A DNA stretch of 8,146 nt, from assembly GCA_946186175.1 (NCBI GenBank), contig CAMHMG010000136.1, positions 1 through 8,146 on the forward strand. The letters run 5' to 3'. This document shows positions 1 through 6,064 of this stretch, one piece after another. Position numbers and translations under genes: made by a program. Under the pieces are notes generated by a model, which had not been told where the DNA came from, did no database searches, and was given only the letters and a program-made list of their open reading frames with translations. This DNA comes from an uncultured Clostridia bacterium (GTDB lineage Bacteria; Bacillota; Clostridia; Lachnospirales; Lachnospiraceae). How positions within the stretch are numbered: the first letter of the stretch is position 1; each line of letters starts with the position of its first letter.

Positions 1-182
1 ATGATTATCCTCCTACAGTTATATATGATGAGGATAAGGATGTATATTATCAGGCGTTGACTGTTTTTGACAAAACGGAAAAGCTTGATGGATTCGTAGC
101 ATTTATCAAAGAACAGACGTGTAAGACATGGACAAGGAAAACACCTAATCTTTCAAAGGGAATTAAAAGCATAATATTATGA
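1..182 (+). CDS. C-terminal end of a Fic-family protein (5' end outside window)
   Basis: An open frame runs from base 3 (first whole codon) to TGA at 180-182, giving 59 residues with no start in the window. The residues resemble the tail that follows the catalytic Fic core in many Fic proteins: a Pro-Pro turn (YPPTVIYDED), then YYQALTVFDKTEKLDGFVAF, then an IKEQTCKTW-like helix end. Fic proteins transfer AMP or other phosphate-containing groups onto target proteins, and some act as toxins of toxin-antitoxin pairs. The diagnostic HPFx[DE]GNGR loop would lie upstream, so activity cannot be judged from here. It reads in the same direction as leuB, 92 bases away. The family call rests on pattern recognition of the tail only and is moderately sure. 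A different helical C-terminus is the alternative. Confidence 0.62.
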   Translation, partial: DYPPTVIYDEDKDVYYQALTVFDKTEKLDGFVAFIKEQTCKTWTRKTPNLSKGIKSIIL

Positions 183-187
183 AAAAG

Positions 188-220
188 TTGGATTATTGTT
201 AAATTAATATGATAATCCAA
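188..220. repeat. 9-bp perfect inverted repeat between the Fic tail and leuB
   Basis: TTGGATTAT (188-196) and ATAATCCAA (212-220) are exact reverse complements separated by 15 AT-rich bases. No T-run follows the right arm (TATACAAATA), so it is not a convincing intrinsic terminator. Its place between a stop codon and the leuB ribosome binding site would suit an operator or a transcript-end hairpin. The arms are AT-rich, so chance is a real possibility. Confidence 0.45.
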
Positions 221-274
221 TATACAAATAGAAATAAATAATACAATATAAATATTAGAAAAGAGGTTGGAAAA

Positions 275-1357
275 ATGGAATGTAACTTGGCAGTCATCAA
301 AGGTGATGGCATAGGTCCGGAGATTGTAACCGAAGCAATGAAGGTGTTAGATGCAGTTGGCGCAAAATACGGACACACCTTTAATTATGAGCATATCCTT
401 ATGGGAGGATGCTCGATTGATGCAACAGGAGAGCCGCTTACGGATGAGGCGGTAGAGGTTGCAAAGTCAAAGGATGCTGTTTTACTTGGATCTATAGGGG
501 GCAACACACAGACCTCTCCATGGTATAAGCTTCCGCCGGAGAAACGTCCGGAAGCAGGTCTTCTTAAGATCCGTAAGGAATTAGGTTTGTTTGCAAATTT
601 ACGTCCTGCATATCTGTATCCTGAATTAAAGGATGCATGTCCTTTAAAGGCGGAAGTTGCAGAGCGTGGATTTGACATGATGATGATGAGAGAGCTTACA
701 GGCGGTCTTTATTTCGGCGAGAGATATACCAAAGAGATTGATGGTGTAATGACAGCGGTTGATACACTTACTTATAATGAGAATGAGATAAGAAGAATTG
801 CAATTAAAGGTTTTGATATTGCGATGAAGCGCCGGAAGAAAGTAACTCTTATAGACAAGGCCAACGTCCTTGATTCTTCAAGACTTTGGAGAAAGGTTGT
901 TGAAGAAGTCGCTAAAGATTATCCTGAAGTTGAGTATGGAGTAATGCTTGTTGATAACTGTGCAATGCAGCTTGTAAAGGATCCTGCACAGTTTGATGTG
1001 GTGCTTACTGAGAATATGTTCGGAGATATCTTATCTGATGAGGCTTCACAGATCACAGGTTCTATCGGAATGCTTCCATCTGCATCATTAAATGAAACAA
1101 AGTTTGGTATGTATGAGCCTTCAGGCGGTTCCGCACCAGATATTGCAGGAAAGAACATAGCCAACCCGATTGCAACAATTCTTAGTGCAGCCATGATGCT
1201 TCGTTACACCTTTGACCTCGATAAAGAGGCGGATGCAATCGAAGATGCAGTTAAGAAAGTTCTTGCAGAAGGATATCGCACAATCGACCTTGCAAAAGAA
1301 GGCGAACCACAGGTTAAATGTGACGAGATGGGAACCCTCATAGCGGAGAGGGTGTGA
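275..1357 (+). CDS. leuB: 3-isopropylmalate dehydrogenase
   Basis: This cytosolic enzyme oxidises and decarboxylates 3-isopropylmalate to 2-oxoisocaproate with NAD+, the third step of leucine synthesis. At 360 residues it has the usual LeuB length and appears complete. The family residues fall where expected: GDGIGPEI at 10-17, substrate arginines R100, R110 and R139, Y146 in GGLYFGER, K195 in the DKANVLD stretch, and metal ligands D227, D251 and D255 in FGDILSDEASQ. The nucleotide-binding GGSAPDIAGKNIANP follows at 284-298. The start at 275 has an AAGAGG ribosome binding site at 261-266. The C-terminus (MGTLIAERV) is a normal family ending, so the foreign-looking DNA just downstream has not cut the gene. 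leuA, leuC and leuD are not seen. It lies upstream of ilvD in the same direction, consistent with a branched-chain amino acid operon. Confidence 0.97.
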   Translation: MECNLAVIKGDGIGPEIVTEAMKVLDAVGAKYGHTFNYEHILMGGCSIDATGEPLTDEAVEVAKSKDAVLLGSIGGNTQTSPWYKLPPEKRPEAGLLKIRKELGLFANLRPAYLYPELKDACPLKAEVAERGFDMMMMRELTGGLYFGERYTKEIDGVMTAVDTLTYNENEIRRIAIKGFDIAMKRRKKVTLIDKANVLDSSRLWRKVVEEVAKDYPEVEYGVMLVDNCAMQLVKDPAQFDVVLTENMFGDILSDEASQITGSIGMLPSASLNETKFGMYEPSGGSAPDIAGKNIANPIATILSAAMMLRYTFDLDKEADAIEDAVKKVLAEGYRTIDLAKEGEPQVKCDEMGTLIAERV

Positions 1358-1580
1358 TCAGAGGATTGCATATGTTAAGAAGAATATTACCAATCAGAGT
1401 GAGATGGTTGATATTGGTCATGAATATAAGGTGTTTTACAATCCTGATGATCCTGGCGATTATCTGATTGAAGGCCTGTATTCGACGTCAAAACAGCTTT
1501 CCCTCTTTGGATTGGGTGCACTTGTGATAGGAGTATTGGTAACTATATATCAATTATTTAGATTAATGAGAGGAAGATAA
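1344..1580 (+). pseudogene. Headless DUF3592-like membrane protein fragment
   Basis: A frame open from 1344 to TAA at 1578-1580 overlaps the leuB end out of frame and has no good start. An ATG at 1404 would give only 58 residues, with a weak ribosome binding site. From about 1368 the protein reads AYVKKNITNQSEMVDIG, then EYKVFYNPDDPGDYLIEG, then one hydrophobic helix (SLFGLGALVIGVLVTIYQLF) and a basic tail (RLMRGR). The order of a 'valid, YNPxxP, membrane helix, basic end' layout resembles the C-terminal half of DUF3592-type bacterial membrane proteins of unknown function. The N-terminal half, normally another membrane segment and the start of the domain, is absent. I infer a decayed remnant left between leuB and ilvD. 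A short real membrane peptide starting at 1404 is the alternative. Family assignment is moderate to low. Confidence 0.45.
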
Positions 1581-1601
1581 GTAAAAAAAGGAGAGATAAT
1601 T

Positions 1602-3263
1602 ATGAAGAGTGATAATGTTAAAGCCGGCATGCAGCAGGCGCCTCATCGCTCCCTGTTCAATGCACTTGGAATGACAGATGAGGAAATGAAGAAACCGATG
1701 GTGGGTATTGTGTGTTCCTATAATGAGATTGTACCGGGACATATGAATTTGGATAAAATAGCACAGGCTGTTAAGCTTGGAGTGGCAGAGGCAGGAGGAG
1801 TTCCTGTTATGTTTCCTGCAATAGCAGTGTGTGATGGTATTGCAATGGGACATGTCGGAATGAAATATTCTCTTGTGACAAGAGATCTTATTGCAGATTC
1901 TACAGAGTGTATGGCAATTGCTCATCAGTTTGATGCACTTGTTATGATCCCTAACTGTGATAAGAATGTTCCCGGTCTCTTGATGGCTGCGGCAAGAGTT
2001 AATGTTCCTACGGTATTCGTTTCAGGTGGTCCGATGCTTGCAGGTCATGTTAAAGGTCACAAGACATCACTTTCTTCTATGTTCGAGGCTGTAGGATCAT
2101 ATGCTGCCGGAACTATGACAGAAGAGGATGTATACGAATATGAGTGTAAAACCTGTCCGACATGCGGATCATGCTCGGGAATGTACACCGCAAACTCTAT
2201 GAACTGTCTTACAGAGGCACTGGGAATGGGACTTCCCGGAAATGGTACAATACCTGCAGTATACTCAGAGAGACTTAAGCTTGCAAAACGCGCAGGTTAC
2301 GCGGTAATGGAGATGTTAAAGAGAGATATCCGTCCGAGAGATATCATCACAAAGGATGCGATCATGAACGCTTTGACAGTTGATATGGCACTTGGTTGTT
2401 CTACTAACTCAATGCTTCATATTCCTGCAATCGCTCATGAGATCGGATTTGACTTTGATATCGCTCTTGCTAATGAAGTGAGTGCCAAGACACCTAACCT
2501 TTGTCACCTCGCACCTGCAGGTCCTACTTATATGGAGGACTTAAATGAAGCCGGTGGCGTGTATGCGGTTATCAATCAGTTAAAGAGTATTGGACTGATT
2601 AATGAGAACTGTATGACAGTTACAGGTAAGACGATCGGTGAGGCAGTAGAAGGTTATGTTAATAAAGATCCTGAGGTAATAAGACCTCTTGATAACCCAT
2701 ATTCTAAGACCGGTGGACTTGCTGTTCTTAAGGGTAACCTTGCACCGGACGGTTCTGTTGTTAAACGTTCGGCAGTTGTTCCTGAGATGTTAAAGCATGA
2801 AGGACCTGCAAGAGTGTTTGACTGCGAGGAAGATGCAATTGCAGCAATCAAGGGTGGCAAGATTGTTGAAGGTGATGTTGTAGTTATTCGTTATGAAGGA
2901 CCTAAGGGCGGTCCGGGTATGAGAGAGATGTTAAATCCTACATCTGCAATCGCAGGAATGGGACTTGGCTCATCAGTAGCGCTTATCACAGACGGACGTT
3001 TCTCAGGCGCAAGCCGCGGAGCTTCTATCGGACATGTTTCACCTGAAGCTGCAGTTGGCGGACCTATCGCATTTGTTGAGGAAGGAGATATCATCAAGAT
3101 CGATATCGATAATCACAGCTTAGAGCTAGATGTATCAGAGGAAGAGCTCGCAAAGAGAAAAGCTAACTGGACACCAAGAGAGCCTAAGGTAACAACAGGA
3201 TATCTTGCAAGATATGCTAAGATGGTAACCTCAGGCAATAGGGGAGCTGTGTTAGAATTATAA
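1602..3263 (+). CDS. ilvD: Dihydroxy-acid dehydratase
   Basis: IlvD dehydrates 2,3-dihydroxyisovalerate and 2,3-dihydroxy-3-methylvalerate to the 2-oxo acids that lead to valine, leucine and isoleucine. It is a cytosolic iron-sulfur enzyme. The 553 residues match the shorter (~550-560 aa) form of the family. Visible signatures are PNCDKNVPG with cluster cysteine C119 and K121, the CKTCPTCGSCSGMYTANSMN block from residue 182, which contains the second family cysteine, and GRFSGASRG near the C-terminus. Near residue 46 it reads VPGHMNL, with Gly where [2Fe-2S]-type enzymes carry a third Cys (PCNMHL). This suggests the oxygen-sensitive [4Fe-4S] type, fitting an anaerobe, though that is inference. 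Start 1602 has AAGGAG at 1588-1593. The downstream DUF3990 gene begins only 16 bases after the stop, so the two are probably cotranscribed. Confidence 0.97.
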   Translation: MKSDNVKAGMQQAPHRSLFNALGMTDEEMKKPMVGIVCSYNEIVPGHMNLDKIAQAVKLGVAEAGGVPVMFPAIAVCDGIAMGHVGMKYSLVTRDLIADSTECMAIAHQFDALVMIPNCDKNVPGLLMAAARVNVPTVFVSGGPMLAGHVKGHKTSLSSMFEAVGSYAAGTMTEEDVYEYECKTCPTCGSCSGMYTANSMNCLTEALGMGLPGNGTIPAVYSERLKLAKRAGYAVMEMLKRDIRPRDIITKDAIMNALTVDMALGCSTNSMLHIPAIAHEIGFDFDIALANEVSAKTPNLCHLAPAGPTYMEDLNEAGGVYAVINQLKSIGLINENCMTVTGKTIGEAVEGYVNKDPEVIRPLDNPYSKTGGLAVLKGNLAPDGSVVKRSAVVPEMLKHEGPARVFDCEEDAIAAIKGGKIVEGDVVVIRYEGPKGGPGMREMLNPTSAIAGMGLGSSVALITDGRFSGASRGASIGHVSPEAAVGGPIAFVEEGDIIKIDIDNHSLELDVSEEELAKRKANWTPREPKVTTGYLARYAKMVTSGNRGAVLEL

Positions 3264-3279
3264 ATTAAGGGGGCTTGGT

Positions 3280-3744
3280 ATGATAGTTTACCATGGTGGT
3301 TTTGAAATTATTAAGGAACCGGAAATCAGAATTACAAAATATAATAAGGATTTCTATTTTGGATTCTATTGTACAATCTTAGAAGAACAAGCGAAAAGAT
3401 GGGCGACCAGATTTGGAAATGTTGGATACGTTAATGAGTATGAGTATACGGAAAATACAAATTTAAAAATACTTAAGTTTAATATAATGACAGAAGAATG
3501 GCTTGACTTTATAGTATCCTGTAGATTGGGGAATAAACATGATTATGATATAGTGGAAGGACCTATGGCTGATGACCAGATATATAATTATGTACAGGGA
3601 TATATGGATGGGAAATATACAAGGGAAGTATTTTGGAGTTTAGTAAAATTCAAGTATCCAACACATCAGATTAGTTTTCATACAGCAAGAGCACTTGAAT
3701 CATTAGAATTTGTGAGAGGAGTGGAGGTTAATGAAAAAGAATAA
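3280..3744 (+). CDS. DUF3990 protein, ADP-ribosyltransferase-like (candidate toxin)
   Basis: This 154-residue protein has the DUF3990 pattern: an N-terminal YHG (residues 4-6), NKDFYFGFYCT (22-32) followed by EEQAKRWA, then EEWLDFIV (72-79), YDIVEGPMADD (89-99) and QISFHTARALESLEF starting at Q130. DUF3990 is regarded as related to the ADP-ribosyltransferase fold. By analogy H5, Y30 and Q130 could be the three active-site positions, but that assignment is inference. No signal peptide or membrane segment is visible, so a cytosolic protein is likely. The start at 3280 has AAGGGGG at 3267-3273, 16 bases after the ilvD stop. Its last 14 bases overlap the next gene, as in coupled toxin-antitoxin pairs. 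Codons lean to AAA, ATA and other AT-rich choices more than in ilvD, suggesting acquisition. Function and target are unknown. Confidence 0.78.
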   Translation: MIVYHGGFEIIKEPEIRITKYNKDFYFGFYCTILEEQAKRWATRFGNVGYVNEYEYTENTNLKILKFNIMTEEWLDFIVSCRLGNKHDYDIVEGPMADDQIYNYVQGYMDGKYTREVFWSLVKFKYPTHQISFHTARALESLEFVRGVEVNEKE

Positions 3745-4171
3745 TAACGCACTTTTTTTCACATGTAGTTTGATTGAATATATAGCAAGAATCACACACA
3801 ATCGTAGGTCTGATATTGTGGATTATCTTGGAGATAATATTAAAAATATCTATAAATATGCGGACGTATTTCATTGTGAACCCATTGCAAAAGTAGCTGA
3901 TGATTTTATAAATCGTGCAGAAATTCAAGATGGAGATTATGATAATATTTCAAAATGTAAATACACTGTACCTGATTATTGGGATATCGGTGAAGTGTTT
4001 GAGCGTCTTATAGAGGATTGTTACGAAGAAAAAGATGTTTGCAAAGGAATTGAGGAAGTATATAAGTCATGGATAACTGAGAAAATATTGAATTTTAATT
4101 CAGATTTATATTATCAATCAAGAGATTATCTGGCTGTATGCTATAAAGAAGGAATGTTGTTATCAGCATAA
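3731..4171 (+). CDS. Uncharacterised 146-aa partner of the DUF3990 gene (candidate antitoxin)
   Basis: I do not know a function for this protein. It begins inside the DUF3990 gene (14-nt overlap, 3731-3744), with AGGAG at 3717-3721 placed 9 bases before the ATG, so translational coupling is likely. Two parts can be seen. Residues about 7-60 (from ALFFTCSLIEYIARITHNRR to ADVFHCEPIAKVADDFI) look helical and resemble DUF3791-type small proteins that occur beside DUF3990 genes. Residues about 77-146 contain YTVPDYWDIGEVFERLIED, then acidic and aromatic helices ending in YLAVCYKEG. I recall similar two-part proteins next to DUF3990 genes in Lachnospiraceae, but cannot confirm it here. There is no signal peptide, membrane helix or obvious DNA-binding motif. 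An antitoxin or accessory role is inferred from position and overlap only. Confidence 0.68.
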   Translation: MKKNNNALFFTCSLIEYIARITHNRRSDIVDYLGDNIKNIYKYADVFHCEPIAKVADDFINRAEIQDGDYDNISKCKYTVPDYWDIGEVFERLIEDCYEEKDVCKGIEEVYKSWITEKILNFNSDLYYQSRDYLAVCYKEGMLLSA

Positions 4172-4186
4172 AAAATAATTTTATAC

Positions 4187-4215
4187 TTTACAAAATCACA
4201 TTAAAACTATATGAT
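4187..4215 (+). promoter_or_regulatory. Predicted sigma-A-type promoter for ilvB
   Basis: TTTACA (4187-4192) and TATGAT (4210-4215) are separated by 17 bases, each one mismatch from the housekeeping consensus. Transcription would start near 4222, leaving about 30 bases of leader before the ilvB ATG at 4253. It sits directly after the DUF3990 cassette and would let ilvB be expressed independently of transcription through it. It also argues against translation from the in-frame ATG at 4211, which lies inside the -10 box. Confidence 0.55.
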
Positions 4216-4252
4216 GATGTATGTGTTTATAAGAAAAAGGAGTTTGATAAGA

Positions 4253-5932
4253 ATGAAACAATTAACAGGTTCAGAAATCGTAATTGAATGCCTGAAAGAG
4301 CAGGGCGTTGATACAGTATTTGGATATCCGGGAGGAACAATCCTTAACGTGTATGATGCGCTTTACAAGCACCAGGATGAGATCAAGCATATTCTTACAT
4401 CTCATGAGCAGGGTGCAAGTCATGCTGCTGACGGCTATGCAAGAGCAACAGGTAAGGTTGGTGTATGTATGGCTACATCAGGTCCGGGAGCTACTAACCT
4501 TGTAACAGGTATTGCGACAGCTTATATGGATTCGATACCACTTGTTGCAATTACAGCTAATGTTGGCGTGTCAATGCTTGGAAGAGATTCATTTCAGGAA
4601 GTAGATATTGCCGGAGTAGTTATGCCGGTGACAAAGCATAGCTTTATCGTCAAGAATGTTCATGAGCTTGCAGGTACATTACGTCGTGCATTTAAGATAG
4701 CACAGAGTGGCAGACCGGGTCCTGTTCTTGTGGATATAACAAAGGATGTAACAGCTAATCTTGCAGATTATGAATATAAGAAACCTGAAAAGATTGAGCC
4801 TATAACAAAGACTATCAATGAGGCAGATATTGAGAAGGTACTTAAGCTTATTGATAAGTCAAAGAAGCCGTTTATCATGGTAGGCGGCGGTGTAGTAGCT
4901 TCAGGCGCATATAAGGAGTTTAGAAAATTCGCTAAGCTTATGGATGCACCTGTCTGTGATACCTTGATGGGTAAGGGAGCGTTTGATGGCAATGATCCGC
5001 ACTATACAGGAATGGTTGGTATGCATGGTACTAAGGCATCTAACTTCGGTGTTACTGAGTCAGATTTACTAATTGTTGTTGGCGGACGTTTTTCAGACCG
5101 TGTTATCGGTAATGCCAAGAAGTTTGCAAACAATGCCAAGATCGTTCAGATAGATGTTGATGCTGCTGAGATCAATAAGAATATTGTTGTAGATGCAAGC
5201 ATTGTAGGAGATGCAAAGGAAGTATTAAAGCAGTTAAATGCAAAGATGACACAGAAACATAATAAGGAATGGATTGATGAGATAGAAGAACTCAAAGCAA
5301 AATATCCATCAACATATCCTACAGATATTCTTACAGGTCCTACAGCAATCTCTAAGATTTATGAGCTTACTAAGGGAGATGCAATAATCACAACTGACGT
5401 AGGACAGCATCAGATGTGGGCTGCTCAGATGTACAGCTACAAGGAGCCGAGACAGCTTCTTACATCAGGCGGACTTGGTACGATGGGATACGGACTTGGC
5501 GCTGCAATCGGAGCTAAGGTTGGAAAATCTGATAAGGTAGTAGTTAATATTGCCGGAGACGGATGTTTCCGTATGAATATGAATGAACTTATGACTGCAT
5601 CACGCTACAATATACCGATAATTCAGGTTGTTATCAACAATCATGTTCTCGGAATGGTTAGACAGTGGCAGACATTGTTCTACGGTGAGAGATACTCTAA
5701 CACTGTTCTTGATGACAGCGTTGATTTCGTTAAGATTTCAGAAGGAATGGGTGCTTTGGCATTTAAGGCAACTAATCTCGATGAGTTTGAGAATGCATTT
5801 AAGGAAGCATTAAAGTCAGGTAAGCCGTGTGTAATCGATGCACAGATAGAGAAGGATGATAAGGTATGGCCTATGGTTGCAGCCGGTCAGCCGATATCAA
5901 CATGTTTCTCAGAGGAAGACCTCGAAAAGTAA
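4253..5932 (+). CDS. ilvB: Acetolactate (acetohydroxyacid) synthase, large catalytic subunit
   Basis: The enzyme condenses pyruvate with pyruvate or 2-oxobutyrate using thiamine diphosphate (ThDP), Mg2+ and FAD, the first common step to valine, leucine and isoleucine. I chose the ATG at 4253 (559 aa): AAGGAG lies at 4237-4242 and the protein then begins MKQLTGSEIVIECLKEQG, the usual AHAS start. The in-frame ATG at 4211 adds 14 atypical residues and has no ribosome binding site. Key features are FGYPGG (23-28), the ThDP-activating E52 in SHEQGASHAADGYARATG, RFSDRV in the FAD domain, and the ThDP motif GDG (435-437) with NN at 462-463. GMVRQWQ follows, typical of AHAS rather than pyruvate oxidases. 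No small regulatory subunit gene (ilvN) follows: serC is next. If an IlvN exists, it is encoded elsewhere. Confidence 0.95.
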   Translation: MKQLTGSEIVIECLKEQGVDTVFGYPGGTILNVYDALYKHQDEIKHILTSHEQGASHAADGYARATGKVGVCMATSGPGATNLVTGIATAYMDSIPLVAITANVGVSMLGRDSFQEVDIAGVVMPVTKHSFIVKNVHELAGTLRRAFKIAQSGRPGPVLVDITKDVTANLADYEYKKPEKIEPITKTINEADIEKVLKLIDKSKKPFIMVGGGVVASGAYKEFRKFAKLMDAPVCDTLMGKGAFDGNDPHYTGMVGMHGTKASNFGVTESDLLIVVGGRFSDRVIGNAKKFANNAKIVQIDVDAAEINKNIVVDASIVGDAKEVLKQLNAKMTQKHNKEWIDEIEELKAKYPSTYPTDILTGPTAISKIYELTKGDAIITTDVGQHQMWAAQMYSYKEPRQLLTSGGLGTMGYGLGAAIGAKVGKSDKVVVNIAGDGCFRMNMNELMTASRYNIPIIQVVINNHVLGMVRQWQTLFYGERYSNTVLDDSVDFVKISEGMGALAFKATNLDEFENAFKEALKSGKPCVIDAQIEKDDKVWPMVAAGQPISTCFSEEDLEK

Positions 5933-5986
5933 TTAAATGATATAAGTTAGATTTGTTTTTGATATTTTATGAAACTCGTACATCAT

Positions 5987-6015
5987 TGGGTGGCAAAATG
6001 TTATTATGACACCCA
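5987..6015. promoter_or_regulatory. Operator-like inverted repeat upstream of the serC -10 box
   Basis: TGGGTGGCA (5987-5995) and TGACACCCA (6007-6015) form an inverted repeat with one mismatch and an 11-base spacer. The half-site centres are 20 bp apart, about two helical turns, which would suit a dimeric regulator on one DNA face. The right arm ends three bases before the predicted -10 box, so a bound protein would cover the core promoter. The regulator is unknown. A weak RNA hairpin is unlikely, because the site lies upstream of the expected transcript start. Confidence 0.4.
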
Positions 6016-6018
6016 TAG

Positions 6019-6024
6019 TATAAT
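6019..6024 (+). promoter_or_regulatory. Predicted -10 box for serC
   Basis: A perfect TATAAT lies 40 bases upstream of the serC ATG at 6065. No good -35 box is present at 16-18 bases (the best match there is AATGTT-like), so the promoter may be weak or need an activator, possibly through the adjacent inverted repeat. A start near 6031 would give a leader of about 34 bases containing the AAAGGA ribosome binding site at 6045-6050. Confidence 0.45.
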
Positions 6025-6064
6025 TAATAATTACCAACATAGAGAAAGGAAATGGTATATAAAA

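Noticed and set aside
1372..1467. 31-codon hydrophobic ORF after leuB with an AGAGG-like site upstream
   Set aside because: It runs out of frame across the DUF3592-like reading frame, which shows family-like motifs, and has no recognisable content of its own. Chance is more likely.
4211..4252. In-frame N-terminal extension of ilvB from ATG 4211
   Set aside because: It lacks a ribosome binding site, overlaps the predicted -10 box, and adds a basic 14-residue segment not expected in AHAS.
5987..6000. GGGTGGCA resembling the start of a T-box antiterminator motif
   Set aside because: The following CCGCG part is missing, there is no leader long enough for Stem I, and the bases are better explained as one arm of an inverted repeat before the -10 box.
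5969..6064. In-frame N-terminal extension of serC from ATG 5969
   Set aside because: The 32 added residues are unlike SerC, start upstream of the likely -10 box, and the family N-terminus begins exactly at 6065.
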